DNA from: Molossus alvarezi
Taxonomy: Eukaryota; Chordata; Mammalia; Chiroptera; Molossidae
Direction: 5' to 3'
Length of the DNA: 64,000 bases
NCBI GenBank assembly: GCA_037176705.1
Contig: CM073891.1
Span: forward strand, 92,648,327 to 92,712,326
In this document: positions 10,515-22,454 of the stretch, piece after piece
How the letters are laid out: each line of letters opens with the position of its first letter
Position numbering within the stretch: position 1 is the stretch's first letter
Made by a program: the position numbers and the translations under genes
Notes under the pieces: model-generated
The model's database searches: none
What the model was told of the DNA's origin: nothing
The model's input: the letters and a program-made list of their open reading frames with translations, nothing else

Positions 10515-11197
10515 ACAAAATATAAATGCCCATTTTGCAAATAGTGTTTTTGTGTAGATTTGTTCTTTGATAAAACAGACATGTTTATGTATTTGGTTAA
10601 TTTTGTGTGTGTGGTTTTTTTCATTGTCATTAGAAATAATACATAAGTAAATGATTTCTTTCTTTTTTTATTCAAGTGTTTGTGCTTGTATTCATAATTG
10701 ATCCAGAGCATACATGTAGAATTTATACTCAATCAGCTGAATGTTCTGAGGTGTAATTGCCACAATTCTGCTAGTGTTAATTTAAACTTTACAGCTACTA
10801 CATCCCACATCAGTTACAGTAGACTCCATAGTGTATAATTCTGGCAAAGAATAAACATAAGGTATTTCTTAAAGATTTGAGATTATGTTTCTAGGTGATT
10901 ATGCTTAGGGGGAAAACTACGCATGTGTTAAATAATTGAATTCTTTTCTGACTGAATGCTTTACATCTTGATGCTAGGTAATTGCCTGCAACCGCTAGTG
11001 AGGTTAGGTTTACGACCACCAAAATAATGTGTGAAAAAAAATTTCTGATTCAAGGCCACATATAATCAATAATTGGTTTTCATGTGCCAACACAGCACTT
11101 TATAGTCACAAAATGAATTAGCCACTTTATGATTCAGTAATATTTTGTATTTATTAAGCACATAGGAGCTTTTGTATTAGGAATGAACAGGTATTGA
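10515..11197. other. AT-rich DNA, no recognised feature
   Basis: Nothing recognised. The right end is the intact target site of the next SINE. Confidence 0.4.
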
Positions 11198-11210
11198 AAT
11201 AGTTCCTATC

Positions 11211-11396
11211 TGCCCTGGCTGATGTAACTCAGTTGGTTGGGCACTGCAAGGTTGCAGGGTTCAATTCCCAGTCAGGGCACATGCCCATGGTGTGCAGGAG
11301 GCAGCTGATCAATATGTCGCTCCCACATTGATGTTCTTTCTCTCTCTTCATCTCCCTTCCTCTCTCTCTCCAAATAAATATAAAAAATCTTTGAAA
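11211..11396 (+). mobile_element. VES-related SINE, short form
   Basis: Head TGCCCTGGCTGATGTAACTC, B box (GGTTCAATTCCC), CT tract and an A-rich tail. TSD AATAGTTCCTAT (11198-11209) versus AATAGTCCCTAT (11397-11408), one mismatch in 12. Confidence 0.92.
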
Positions 11397-11408
11397 AATA
11401 GTCCCTAT

Positions 11409-11975
11409 TCATTGGCTTCTATTTTTCAGAATACATTCTATGTAAAGATTCAATTTTATTGTACATATTAAATCCTTAATTTAATGTATCCAAAATAAAA
11501 AATCTTACATAAAATCCAAATACTTGTTATAGTATCATTATCTGAAATTTCTGAAGCTTACAATGTAAACACAATCTTTAAATATTTAATGGACAGATTA
11601 GCTTGACAGTCAATGTGTTGAGCAACCTGGGCACTCAGTTGAGTCAGTAGTACTTATTCTTGGTCTTCCTCTGGCCCCGGCAAAAGCAGAATTGAGTGAA
11701 GACTGAATGAGTGAGTAAGTAGGGGTGGGTTGTATGAGAAAGAGAGAGGGAGGGAGTGAGACAGAGACAGAGAAGAAGATGGTGGAGGAAGAAGGGAGGG
11801 AAGAGAAGGGGAGGAGAGGGGTGAGAAAATGGGAGAGAGAATACCTGGGTTGTTTGTAACTTAATGTTTTTCACTTTTTTATGTGGTCTGGGCTACTTAA
11901 TCCTTAAGGTCCCTAAATAAGTTAGGATACTTTTAACTACAACTAACAGAAAACCCAGCTAAAAAGAGTTAAATC
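11409..11975. other. AT-rich DNA with a purine-rich (GA) tract
   Basis: Mostly unrecognised. At about 11730-11845 there is a long purine-rich tract (GAGA/GGGA/GAAG units) with almost no pyrimidines on the plus strand. The long minus-strand open frame across it is a low-complexity artefact. Confidence 0.6.
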
Positions 11976-11988
11976 AATAAGTAGTTCA

Positions 11989-12226
11989 TGCCCTGGCCTG
12001 TTTGACTCAGTGGTTAAAGCATCAGCTTGTGGACTGTCCCAGGTTTGATTCCAGCCAAGGGCACGTACCTCAGTTGCAGTTTGTCCCCGGCTCCGGTTGG
12101 GGTTGTGTGGGTGGCAACCACTCGATGTGTCTCTCTCATAATGATGTCTCTCTCTGCCCCCCCCCCTTTCTGCTCTGTCTGAAGATGAATGCAAAAATGT
12201 CCTCTGGTGAGGATAAAAAATAAATA
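11989..12226 (+). mobile_element. VES-type SINE, long form
   Basis: Head TGCCCTGGCCTGTTTGACTC, the TTGCAGTTTGTCCCC block, the ACTCGATGTGT block and a CCTCTGGTGAGGAT tail. Perfect 13-bp TSD AATAAGTAGTTCA at 11976-11988 and 12227-12239. Several CpGs have decayed to TpG/CpA, so it is older than the copies at 24.3 and 41.8 kb. Confidence 0.95.
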
Positions 12227-12239
12227 AATAAGTAGTTCA

Positions 12240-12940
12240 ATTTTTCCTCATGATTAGAAACCCAGAGAAAGGATGATTCCACAGCTAATTAATTTGATGA
12301 CTCAACAATAATATTAAGAACACTAGTTATTTCATCTGTCTTATCTGTGTCCTAAAGTGTCGATTTAGTTTTAGGTAGATCTCCTGATGCACCCTCAGGC
12401 CAGCCTTCCAGGAGCCACTCCTCATAGTCCCCTTGCGAGTTCAAGAAGGGACATTCTCATGTTTCTGACTGGAAAGCTACGAAACACTTCTTTTTAGATG
12501 CTCTCCAGTAATCTTCCCTTTAGTAACCAGAATTACATCTTGAATGCACCCCAAAGAGTAACAGATGTGGAGACTAGGACTTTCAGGATGGTTTACAGTA
12601 TTCTGGCCCACCCACTTCATAAGCTAACAGATGGCCGGAATCCTGGAGAAGAACCGGGGGAAGGGAGCCTCCCAGCCACCAAGAAGGGACAGTGGCTTTT
12701 GAATAGCAGCCAAGTTTCTGGAGTAAGTCTTTTCCAATTAAAAAAAAAAAATCTGTGCTTCTAAATTTATATTAAAATAGTTAACACTGGTTTTCTTTAG
12801 AACAACACATTTTTCCTGTTTTTCACTTCTTGGTCCTTTTTTAGATTTCCACACTACACCGAATCAATGAGGAGCACCTTTGATAAGACAGAAAAGAATT
12901 CAGAAGTGATGCTTCATGGCAAGGCACCAAAGATTGTGCA
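12240..12940. other. Unrecognised moderately GC-balanced DNA
   Basis: No repeat recognised with confidence, and an 88-codon open frame (12498-12764, plus) shows no familiar motif. The right part may belong to the MLT1-like LTR that follows. Confidence 0.35.
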
Positions 12941-13441
12941 GCCTCTGTCTTCAGATCTGAGCCACCGTGTGGGACGGTCTCGAGCGGAGGCTGCCATGGT
13001 GGGAGGAAGCTCAGGCATGCGGAGAGGCCACTTCTAGGTGCTCCAGTGAGCAGCCTCAACTGAAATTCCTGCTGAGATTCAGAATCAACGGCAAGCCCTG
13101 TGAATAAGTCAAAATGGCAATTATCTGGGAATCAGCAGGGACCACAAACTAGGAAACCCACAGGTGGCCTGAGCTTCCTCATAGCACGGTGGCCTCAGGA
13201 TAGTAGAAATTTTACATGGAAGTTTGGGATTCTGAAGAACTATACTAGGAAACAAGGTAGAACATTCAGATAATTACAGTCCCAGCCATGAGCCCACCTC
13301 AGCCACAGAAAGATGCCAAGCAAAAAGTTCCATCTGAGCCTTTTCATAATTAATTGCTAACCAACAGACTCTGTAGCCTTATAGAATGTTATGCTAGACA
13401 ATTTTGGGGGTGGTTTGTTATTCAGTAACAGTAACTGGAAT
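12941..13441 (+). mobile_element. MLT1-like MaLR LTR, diverged and interrupted
   Basis: Phrase order matches the ERVL-MaLR MLT1 LTR: 'gaggaagctcaggcatg', 'ggagaggccacttctaggtg', 'tccagtgagcagcctcaact', 'gtgaataag', then near the 3' end 'tttgggggtggtttgttatt' and 'cagtaactggaata'. Between about 13112 and 13260 lies inserted or rearranged sequence (around 'gcttcctcatagcacggtgg') reminiscent of another MaLR-type fragment. No coding capacity. Confidence 0.55.
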
Positions 13442-13454
13442 AATCTCACATTTG

Positions 13455-13590
13455 TTACCTTGTTTTATTCTAAAAACAAATTTGATGAGTAAACACAGAG
13501 ATATTAAATTCTATTTCATAGATGATAAAGTTAGGGTCAGACAATTTAAGCAGTTTTCCCTAGGTTACACATCAAGGATCCACACCTTTT
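13455..13590 (-). repeat. MIR SINE relic
   Basis: Antisense MIR-like order: 'attctaaaaacaaatttgat', 'ttctatttcatagatgataa', 'agggtcagacaatttaagca', 'ccctaggttacacatcaagg'. These align by eye to the MIR core (Tcatagatgagg...aggtcacac), heavily diverged as expected for this ancient family. Confidence 0.6.
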
Positions 13591-14097
13591 GGCTCATCTG
13601 TATGTTCATATTATATTGTATCTTATTGTATCTCTGTGAACAGATTCACAAGTGTTTAAAGCAGCATTCTTTATCAGGCCAAAATGCCAAGCACTGTCCG
13701 GAAGGAAGAGAAAGGTAATCCAACACAATCTGGATTTTATAATGTTGTTTTGCATGTGGTGTGATATAATTATTGGAATAACATAGAGATTAGATTAAAA
13801 GAAAACATGTGTGTCTGGCTGGAGGGAAGGTGGTAACTACAGGCAGAAAAAAAGTAAAAAAATAATGGCCAAAAAGGCTTAATTAAAATATCAAAATTAA
13901 TATATTGGAAGTGGAAGTAGCAAGAATTTGAAGTATATAGGTTTAGTTCTATGTGAATAGGTAACAGGTGGTGGTGCATAAAGTTAAGTGTCCACATAAG
14001 GAAAATAATAAGAATACCTGAAGTGAAGCATAATCATCTAAATATAGAGATATTCAAATAAGTTTACAGAGAGAGAGAGAGAGAAAGGGAAATGAAA
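13591..14097. other. AT-rich DNA, no recognised feature
   Basis: No feature recognised apart from a short GA run near 14070. Confidence 0.4.
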
Positions 14098-14415
14098 TGT
14101 ACATTTACTAAGCACCAAACACAAGGTAAACCCTGACCTGTGAACTTTGTTTTAATTTTTTTTCTTCATTGATTTTTTAGAGAGAAAGGAAGGGAGAGGG
14201 AGAGAGAGAGAGAGATAGAAACATCAGTGAGGGAGAACATCAACTGGCCGCCTCCAGGAATCAAACCAGTGACCTCTTGGTACATGGGTCGATGCTCAAC
14301 CACTGAGCCACCCAGGCCGAGTGTGGCCTGTGAATTTAAGAGAACTTATTTAATTCTCATAAGAACCCTTGACATTTATTCTAATTTTTCTTTATTTTAA
14401 GATAATCAGGCTAAA
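14098..14415 (-). repeat. MIR SINE relic split by a younger SINE
   Basis: Left half (14100-14149, 'tttactaagcaccaaacaca') and right half (14333-14415, 'tttaattctcataagaaccc' then 'attttaagataatcaggcta') form one antisense MIR when the intervening SINE is removed. Confidence 0.6.
14150..14323 (-). mobile_element. VES-related SINE, short form, internally deleted
   Basis: GA-rich tail side at the left, tRNA-like head (complement of CTCGGCCTGGGTGGCTCAGT) at the right. It lacks about 40 bp between the CT tract and the B-box region compared with its relatives. Probable TSD ACCTGTGAACTTT / GCCTGTGAATTTA (14137-14149, 14324-14336). Inserted into a MIR. Confidence 0.88.
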
Positions 14416-14417
14416 GC

Positions 14418-14438
14418 TAAAAAAAAAAAAAAAAAAAA
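14418..14438. repeat. poly(A) tract
   Basis: About 19 consecutive A at the end of the MIR relic. It may be a retroelement tail or a simple homopolymer. Confidence 0.8.
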
Positions 14439-14439
14439 T

Positions 14440-15687
14440 GCGCTTTGAAAATAAGGTAATTATTGTAACAGGGAATGGTTATAGTGAATCATAATCAGTT
14501 GGGGTATATACTCATCTGAAATGAAGGGGAAATTATTAAGATAAACATCCCACATTTTACATGAACTCACTGCCTTATACTTCTGGGGAAACCATGTTTT
14601 GGGGGAGTTTAATTGTAACAACTCACAGCTGGTTCTTCAGACATGCCAGCTGGCAGTCTGTTTACAGAGACTCACAGGGACAGGGGAAGACATTCTTTCC
14701 TGTTCTTGTTCACATTCATTATATTATATGTTGGATCTGTGTTCAACCTCCAATGTTGTGAACAGAATTCTTCCCAGCACAGTCTGCTTTACAGTAAAGT
14801 ACTCAGCAGGTGACATTTCATTAATGGGAGTAACTTCTAGGAAGGACTGTATTTTTTGCATCTCAGTGTCCTCTTACTCAGGAACTGCACCCAGCATTTA
14901 TTCCAACAGCTAGCTTATAATTTTCACACTTGGGTTCTTGAAATGTTAAAAATTTCATTCATGTTCATACTGAGGGATGGCTTACATCCCAGCCTTTTGT
15001 AATTATTTTACTTTACCTCCTGCATCCGGGGGTCATTTGTGCTGTGTTCTCCCAGGCTGCTCCGGAATACTGCTAATTCCGTGTACTTTATGCTATTGAC
15101 CCTTGGAATCTATGGAGTTGAGTGATAACTAAAACCACAGCTGCAGTAGCTAAGGGCAGCTAAGAGGCTGGACAAGTTTGAAGAACCTGGAAAGCAGAGG
15201 AGAATTTTTTTCTTCTTAATGCTGGTCTGTAGAATGATTTGGGCCATTCAAAGAAATCGCACTATACTGCGGTTTCTTCCTCTACAATGAAAGTTAATAA
15301 CTGTGCTTACTCCTTCTCTGAAAAACAAAAGTGGTAGTGAGTAATTAATAATGATTGTGAAACTCATTATCATGAAGAATCCTTGATGCACGTGAAAGGT
15401 ATAATGGAGGTTGTTTCCTTTACGACGTTGAGAAGTCAGCAGAACCATCTAGACATGTTTTCTGTATTTTGTTATATTGTAATATTTTAAACTCAGGATC
15501 CAGTGACAGTTATTGTGGAACAGTAAATGAAATAGTTCTGTCTGCTGATATAAAGAAAATATCTTTACATTTAGAATATCTAATGCTTATGTAATATTTG
15601 GGCAAAGAATTCTTTCCTGAGGCACTAAAATGCACACTACATAAAATGTAGAATTTCTGGGTGACCAGAACAAAAACCATTAAAGTA
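14440..15687. other. DNA with no recognised feature
   Basis: Slightly less AT-rich than its surroundings in 14560-15130. Two overlapping short plus-strand open frames (14561-14913) have no recognisable motif. No repeat recognised. Confidence 0.4.
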
Positions 15688-15701
15688 AAGACAAATAACC
15701 A

Positions 15702-15913
15702 GCTTGGCTGGTGTGGCTCAGTGGTTTAGTGTCAACACATGCTTCAAGAGGTTGCTGGTTTGATTCCCAGCTGGGGCACATGTCTAGGTTGTGGGCCCAA
15801 TCCATAGTGGGAGGCATGCAGAAGGTGGCCAATTGATGTTCTCTCTCATCAGTGTTTCTATCTCTCTTTCCTTCTCCATTCCTCTCTAAAAATTAATAAA
15901 AATTTTTTAAAAG
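15702..15913 (+). mobile_element. VES-related SINE, short form
   Basis: Head CTTGGCTGGTGTGGCTCAGT, B box (GGTTTGATTCCC), 'gttgtgggcccaat' block, CT tract and an AAAATTAATAAAAA tail. TSD AAGACAAATAACCA (15688-15701) versus AAGACAAATGATCA (15914-15927). Confidence 0.93.
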
Positions 15914-16008
15914 AAGACAAATGATCAACATAGAGGAGGTATAATATAAAATAATATCTTTAATTTATAAAAAGTGTTTTACGAATCAGTAATAAAACAC
16001 TCAAAATG

Positions 16009-16832
16009 GATCAGGATTACAAAATGGCAGTGGAGTGAATGGAAGCTACACAGACCATCTCACAGAACCAAACTGGAATTACAACTAAAATAAAGACAAA
16101 TCATCAGGAAAAAGCAACAGGAAAGCAGCTTGTGAGGACCATATAATCAGAGACACCGAATCGATCCTGGTAGTTCTATGGAGGCGTGAGAGGGGGGCTG
16201 GAAGCCCACAGACAGCAGCAGTCTAAGCTGTGAGCAGTGACCTCAGGGTTAAACTCCCAAGCCGGCTCTACAGCACATAGGGCCACAACAGAGCACTAAA
16301 CTATCTGCAGTCACTCACCTTGGGCTCTGGCAGAGGGAGGGCAGATGGGACTGGGACTGTGTGGGGACACTCATGATTTGGAGGGCCTCAGAGCTTTTGC
16401 TCAGTTGTGGCCATGCAGGACGGTGGCCATGTTACTCCTTCCCAGGACTCTGGGGAGAGGCAGCAGCCCCTCCCTCAGAGATTCAACCCCACCCAGGTGG
16501 GCCAAAGAAATGCAAATTGAGGCTCATTAACAACCAGCATCTGGCCCACACTGCAGAAATCCTCTTACACTGAGCACCTGAGGGAGTTTTTCATTCCATT
16601 GAGAACCCAAGGCTCTTCAAATAACTGACTAATAGCCTCCAAGCAAAAAGCTAGAGGATAACTGAAACTTTCCTGGGCTTACAAATCTACCCAGGATAGT
16701 AAGACTTGACAGTGGTGTTTAACGTGGGTCCTCCCACGCTCATCAAAACCTAGTAGAAGGAGCAACAAACAGCAGAACATCAACACCCACAGGAAAAATT
16801 TGGCAGGCTCCAAAACCCACTGAGATAACAAA
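16009..16832 (+). promoter_or_regulatory. L1 5' UTR with internal promoter region
   Basis: GC-richer leader of the L1, upstream of the ORF1 start. It corresponds to the CpG-bearing 5' UTRs of the copies at 49.7-50.68 and 59.2-59.98 kb. L1 5' UTRs contain a Pol II promoter that directs transcription from the element's first base. Short open frames inside (16345-16573) are incidental. Confidence 0.7.
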
Positions 16833-17348
16833 ATGGTGAAACAAAGAAACAAATTCCAAATTAAACAAGAGACCTCTACCAAAGATGAGATAAATGAAAT
16901 GCAGTTAAGAAAGTTATCAAAGGTAGAGTTCAGAGCCATGATCTTGAGGAAGCTCAACAGCATGAGTAAGTACATCAACACCATGATACAGAAGCATTGA
17001 AAAACCAACCGAGTGGAAATGAAGAATAACAGCAGAAATAAAAAACACATTAGAAGGACTAAACAGCAGAGTAGAGGAAGCTGAGGCCCAGATTAGTGAA
17101 TTAGAAGACAGGGTAGAAAAAATCAACCAATCAGAAAACCAAAAGGAAAAAACATTTATTAAAAAACAGGAAGATAGCTTAAGAGAACTGTAGGACAACT
17201 GGAAATGTAATAATATTCTCATCATAGGAATCCCTGAGGAGACAAAAATGAGCAAGGGTTAGAGAATATATTTGAAGAAGTAGTGAAAACAAAACTTTCC
17301 TAATTTGGTGAAGGAAGAAGGCATTCAAGTTCAAGAAGCACAGAGAGG

Positions 17349-17437
17349 CCCTGGCCAGTTTGGCTCAGCGGTTGGAGCATCGGACTGTGGACCAGAGAGT
17401 CCTGGTTTTGGTTCTCGCTAGGGGCAAGTACCAAAAC
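17349..17437 (+). mobile_element. VES SINE, 3'-truncated head fragment
   Basis: The first about 88 bp of a long-form VES (CCCTGGCCAGTTTGGCTCAG through A and B boxes to 'ctaggggcaagtacc') is followed directly by an A/C-rich run and then L1 ORF1 sequence. The body and tail of the SINE are missing. Confidence 0.85.
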
Positions 17438-17747
17438 AAAAAACAAAAAACACAAACAGCCCCAAGTAAGAAGAATCCAAACAGGCCCACACCAAGACAC
17501 ATAGTACTTAAAATGCCAATATTAAAGACAAAGAGAGAATCCTAAAGGCAGCAAGAGATAAGCAATAAATTACCTACAAAGGAATCCCCGTAAGGCTATC
17601 AACTGACTTCTCAACAGAAAAACTATAGGCGAGAAGAAAATGGTATAAAGTACCCAAGGTCATGAAAAACAAGAATCTGAATTCTGGACTACTCTATCCA
17701 GGAAGGCTATCATTCAAAATAAAAGGTCAAATAAAGAGCTTCCCAGA

Positions 17748-17997
17748 TAGCTCTGGCTCGTTTGGCTCAGCAGTTAGAGTGTCAGCCTGCGGTCCAGAGA
17801 GACCCAGCTTCAGTTCCCACTAAGGGCATTTTGTTCTGGGCCATAGTTGGTCGTTTGAGTGGCAGCCACTCGATGTGTCCCTTTCACATAGATGTTTCCT
17901 TCTTTCCCTCTTTCTCTCTCTCCCTCCACTCTACCTGAACAAAAAATAGAAAAATGTCATCGGGTGAGGATAAAAAAAAAAAAAAGAAAGAAAAAAA
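17748..17997 (+). mobile_element. VES-type SINE, long form, inside L1 ORF1
   Basis: Head TAGCTCTGGCTCGTTTGGCT, complete body and a CATCGGGTGAGGAT tail with an A-rich end. Perfect 11-bp TSD AGCTTCCCAGA at 17737-17747 and 17998-18008. The L1 ORF1 sequence resumes in register on the other side, so the SINE is younger than the L1. Confidence 0.95.
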
Positions 17998-18141
17998 AGC
18001 TTCCCAGAAAAAAAAAACAAAAAACACAAAAAACAGCTAAGGGAATACATTAGCACCAAACCAGCACTACAAGAAATGTTAAAAGGACTACTGTAATTAG
18101 TAGAAGAAATAGGAAGAAAAATATAACCATACTAAACAAAA

Positions 18142-21100
18142 ATGACAATAAATAAGTACATATCAATAATCACTTTAAATGTAAATAGATTCAATGCTCC
18201 GATAAAAAGAAACTGAGTAGCTGATTGGATAAGAAAGCATGACTCATCTATATGTTGTTTACAAGAGATCCACCTGACAACAAGAGACTCGCATAGGTTG
18301 AAAGTGAAGGGATGGAAAAAAATCTTCCAAGCAAACGGAAAGGGAAAAAAAGCAGGGGTAGCAATACTCATATCTGATAAAATAGATTTCAAAATGAAGG
18401 CCATAACTAGAGATAAAAGGCCACTACATAATATTGAAAGGATCTACTCAACAGGAAGATATAACCTTGATAAACATATATGCACCCAATATAGGAGCAC
18501 CAAAATATGCTAAAAATCTTCTGGAATACTGCAAAGGAGAAATTGACAGCAATACAATCATAGCAGGTGACTTCAACACCACACTGACATCACTGAATAG
18601 AGCCTCTAGTCAAAAAATTAACAAGGAAACAGAGACTCTAAATGAAGCACTAGACCAAATGGATTTAATAGATATCTACAGAGAATTATGCCCCAAAACT
18701 ACAGAATTCAAATTCTTCTCAACTGCACATGGAACATTCTCAAAGACAGACCACATATTAGAACACAAACTAAGTCTCTACAAGTTCAAGAAGATTGAAA
18801 TCATATCAAGCATCTTCTCAGATCACAATGGCGTGAAACTAGAAATCAATTGCAACAAGAATATGCAAAGACATTGGAACACATGGAGGCTAAATAGCAT
18901 GTTACTGAACAATGAATGAGTTACCATGGAGGTCAGGGAAGAAATTAAAAACTTCCTGGAGACCAATGAAAATGAACACACAACAACACAAAATCTATGG
19001 GATGCAGCAAAAGCAGTTGTGAGAGGGAAGTTCATAGCACTACAGGCCTACCGCTACAAACAAGAAAAATTTCTAATAGATTATCTAGCCTCACAACTTA
19101 AACAACTAGAAATCAAACAAAAAGAAAACCCAGAACAGTAGAAGAAAGGACATAGTAAAGATCTGAGCAGAAACAAATGACATAGAGACCAAAAACAAAC
19201 AATTCAAAGAATCAGTGAAACAAAGAGTTGGTTTTTAAAATAGATAAACAAGATTGATGGACCCTTAGTTAGACTTACCAAGAAACAAAGGGAGAGAACC
19301 CAAATACACAATATAAGAAATGAAAAAGGAGAAGTAACAACTGACATCACAGAAATACAAAGGATCGTTAACAAATACTATGAACAATTATACGGCAACA
19401 AATTGGACAACCTAAGAAAAATGAAAAAAATTCTAGAAACACGTAGTCTCCCAAAACTGGACCAGGAAGAGATAGAAAACTTGAACAGACCAATAACAAC
19501 AGAAGAAATTTAAGATGTAATTAAGACTCTCCCAACAAACTAAAGCCTAGCCCTGGACGGCTTCATGTTCTACCGAACATTCAAAGAAGAACTAACACCC
19601 GTTCTCCTCACACTATTTCAAAAAACTCAAGATGAAGAAAGTCTTCTAAATTCATTTTATGAGGCCAGCATAATTTTAATTCCAAAACCAGAAAAAGACA
19701 CTACAAAGAGAAAGAAAACCACAGGCCAATATCTTTGATGAAAAATCCTTAACAAAATACTAGCAAATCGGATTCAGCAATACATCAAAAAAAAAAAAAA
19801 TTATTCACCATGACCGAGTGGGATTCATCCCAGGGATGCAAGGCTAGTACAATATTTGCAAATTAATAAATGTGATACACCACATAAACAAAATAAAGGA
19901 TAAAAACCCCATGATCATATCAGTAAATGCTGAAAAAGCATTTGACAACATCCAGCACCCATTTCTGATAAAAATGCTCAGCAATGTGGGAATAGAGAGA
20001 TCATATCTCCACATAATAAAGGCCATATTTGAAAGACCTACATCATACTCAATGTGAAAAAAGTAAAAGCATTTACCTTAAGAACAGGAACAAGACAGGG
20101 ATTCCCACTTTCACCTCTCTTATTTAACATAATACTGGAAGTTTTAGCCACAGCAATCAGACATGAAACAAAAATAAAAGGGATCCAATTTGGAAAGAGG
20201 ACATCATTATTCACAGATGACATGATATTATACATAGAAAACCCTAAAGACTCCATCAAAAATCTTCTAGACTTAATAAATGAATTTGGCACAGTAGCAA
20301 AACAGAAAATTAACGACAAGAAATCGATGGCATTCTTATACACCAATGATGAACTCACAGAGAGAGAAACAAAAATACAACAAAACAATTTCATTTACCA
20401 TTGTGGCAAAAAAATTAAGATACTTAGGAATAAACTTAACCAAAGAAGTAAAGAACCTTTTTGGCTGAAAACTACAGGACATTGAAAAAAGAAATAGAGG
20501 AAGATATAAAAAAGTGGAAGCACATACCTTGTTCAAGAATTAACATCATTAAAATGTCCTAATTACCCAAAGCAATCTATAGATTCAATGCAATCCCCAT
20601 CAAAATACTGACAATATATTTCACAGAAGTAGAACAAATACTTCAAAAGTTCATATGGAACCAAAAAGATCCTGAATAGCCACAACAATCTTGAAAAAGA
20701 AGGACAAAGTAGGTGGGGTCACAATACCGGATATTAGGTTATACTACAAAGCTACTGTAATCAAAACAGCCTGGTACTGGCACAAGATTAGGCATATAGA
20801 CAAGTGGAACAGAATATAGAACCCAAAAATTGACCTGAGACATTTTGCTCAATTAATATTTGACAAATATGGCAAGAGCATACAATGGAGTAAAGACAGC
20901 CTTTTTAATAAATGGTGTTGGGAACATTGGACAGCTACATGCAAAAAAATGAAACTAGATCACCAACTTATACCATACATAATAATAAACTCAGAATAGA
21001 TCAAAGAATTAAATGTGACTCATAAGTCTATAAAAATCCTATTAGAAAATGTAGGCAACAAAATTTCAGACATCATACACAGCAGAATTTTCACTGATAC

Positions 21101-21765
21101 ATCACCTAAAGCAACAGAGACAAAGGAGAAAATGAACACATGGGGCTACATTAAACTAAAGTGCTTCTGCACAGCAAAAGAAACAACCATCAAAATGGAA
21201 AGGCAACCCATTGTATGGGAGAGCATAATTGCCAATGATACATCAGATAAGGGGTTAATTTCCAAAATATATAGAGTGCTCATACAACTCAACAAAAGGA
21301 AGACAAAGAACCAATTAAAAAATGGGCAGAGGAGCTAAATAGACACCTCCCCAAACAAGACATATAAATACTGGTGGGAAGGCAGACTGATACAGCCACT
21401 ATGGAAAACAATATGGTGTTTCCTCAAAAAACTAAAATTGGATTGCCATTTGACCCAGTGATATCACTTCTAGGAATATATACAAGAAGCCTGAAACAAC
21501 AATCAGAAGGAATATATGTACCCCCATGTTTTTAGCAGCAGTATTTACAATAGTTAAGATCTGGAAACAACCCAGTGTCCATCAGTAGATGAGGGAATAA
21601 AAAAGTTGTGGGACATATACACAATGGAGTATTATGCAGCTGTAAGAATGAAAGATCTCTTATCCTTTGACACAACATGGAGTGACCTGGAGAGTATTAT
21701 GCTAAGTGAAACAAGCCAAGCAGAGAAACAAATATCACATTCTCTCAGTTATTTGTGGAATATAA
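18142..21765 (+). pseudogene. L1 ORF2 (endonuclease/reverse transcriptase) pseudogene
   Basis: The ATG at 18142 starts MTINKYISIITLNVNRFNAP. A stop follows at about codon 25. Recognisable parts include the endonuclease with IIAGDFNTTLTSLNR (18558-18602), the start of RT near 19550, the polymerase active-site box at 20210-20221 (FTDD where L1 normally has FADD), and the C-terminal region ending ICGI-TAA at 21763-21765. Longest surviving open blocks: 161 codons (18434-18919) and 143 codons (20054-20485). About 175 bp are deleted near 21363. ORF2p normally nicks target DNA and copies L1 RNA. This copy cannot. Confidence 0.88.
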
Positions 21766-22038
21766 TGAACGTAACAGTCTGAGGAACAAGGCAGACCCAG
21801 AGACATGGAAGTGGGGTACCGACTGACAACCCTCAGAATAGGGGGTGGCAGGGAGAAAAGAGATTAACCACATAACTTATATGCATGTACGCCTAACCAA
21901 TGGATATGGACCACAAAGCTGGGACTGGGTGGGGGGAATGGGGAGGACGGTGTCAAATGGGAAAAAGAGAGAAACATCTGTAACAAAAATAAATTAATAA
22001 AATAGAAAAGAGAGAGAAAAAAACAAACCCCCAAAATG

Positions 22039-22333
22039 TTATAGAATAACCTGCTGAAAATCTAAATTCATACAAAAAAAAAATAGTTGCCCAACATGAT
22101 ATGAAAAATATACCTGCACATATTAATAATCAACAAAATGCAAAGAAAAACAATAATCTGACATATTTTTCCAGTCTTTCCACTTGACAATGTTTAAAAT
22201 GGCTCATAGCAAATATATTTTTTATTAGGTATCAAAATCATTAAAAAGGTAAGACCCTGATCCAAAAATTTTTTTTGAAATATATTCTAAGTAAAAATTA
22301 GATAAATTCACAGAATACATGCAATAGCATAAA
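22039..22333. other. AT-rich DNA, no recognised feature
   Basis: Nothing recognised between the L1 and the MITE. Confidence 0.4.
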
Positions 22334-22335
22334 TA

Positions 22336-22454
22336 GGGTGGGGCAAAAGTTGGTTTACAGTTGTTTGTATGAAAAATACTACAATAATAAATAATACAAG
22401 AATAAACTGTGTGCTTCATGTACTTACAACTGTAAACATACTTTTGCTCCACCC
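22336..22454. mobile_element. Mariner-like MITE with terminal inverted repeats
   Basis: About 119 bp with near-palindromic ends. The left end AGGGTGGGGCAAAAGTTGGT (from 22335) continues to TTTACAGTTG, and the right end CAACTGTAAACATACTTTTG continues to CTCCACCCT (22427-22455). The two 29-bp ends pair at 26 positions. The interior is AT-rich with no coding capacity. TA precedes the left end, and TG, a probable decayed TA, follows the right end, as expected for Tc1/mariner insertion into TA. Family naming is by structure and the 'ggggcaaaagt' end only. Confidence 0.8.

Larger units (their letters stand above)
16833..18096 (+). pseudogene. L1 ORF1 (RNA-binding chaperone) pseudogene
   Basis: The start ATG at 16833 gives MVKQRNKFQIKQETSTKDEI, followed by VEFRAMILRKLNSMSK, the N-terminal part of ORF1p that leads into the coiled coil. 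A TGA follows at 16999-17001. Further on, frames encode the coiled-coil region, the RRM/CTD (EVIKVMKNKNL-like, then LLYPGRLSFKIKGQIKSF), and the final EMLKGLL with TAA at 18094-18096. Two SINE insertions (17349-17437 and 17748-17997) interrupt it. ORF1p normally coats L1 RNA as a trimer. This copy is dead. Confidence 0.85.
16009..22024 (+). mobile_element. L1 retrotransposon, nearly full length, decayed
   Basis: Contains in order a 5' UTR (16009-16832), ORF1 (16833-18096), ORF2 (18142-21765), 3' UTR and A-rich 3' end. The 5' end (ATGGCAGTGGAGTGAATGGA near 16030) matches the 5' ends of the L1s at 50.67 and 59.97 kb. Probable TSD AAACACTCAAAATG / AAACCCCCAAAATG (15995-16008, 22025-22038; 12 of 14). 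A complete and a partial VES SINE sit in ORF1, and about 175 bp are deleted near 21363. Many stops and frameshifts make it immobile. Confidence 0.92.

Noticed and set aside
10273..10732. Open frames through the TA/CA repeat
   Set aside because: Repeat-encoded Tyr/Val/Cys runs; not genes.
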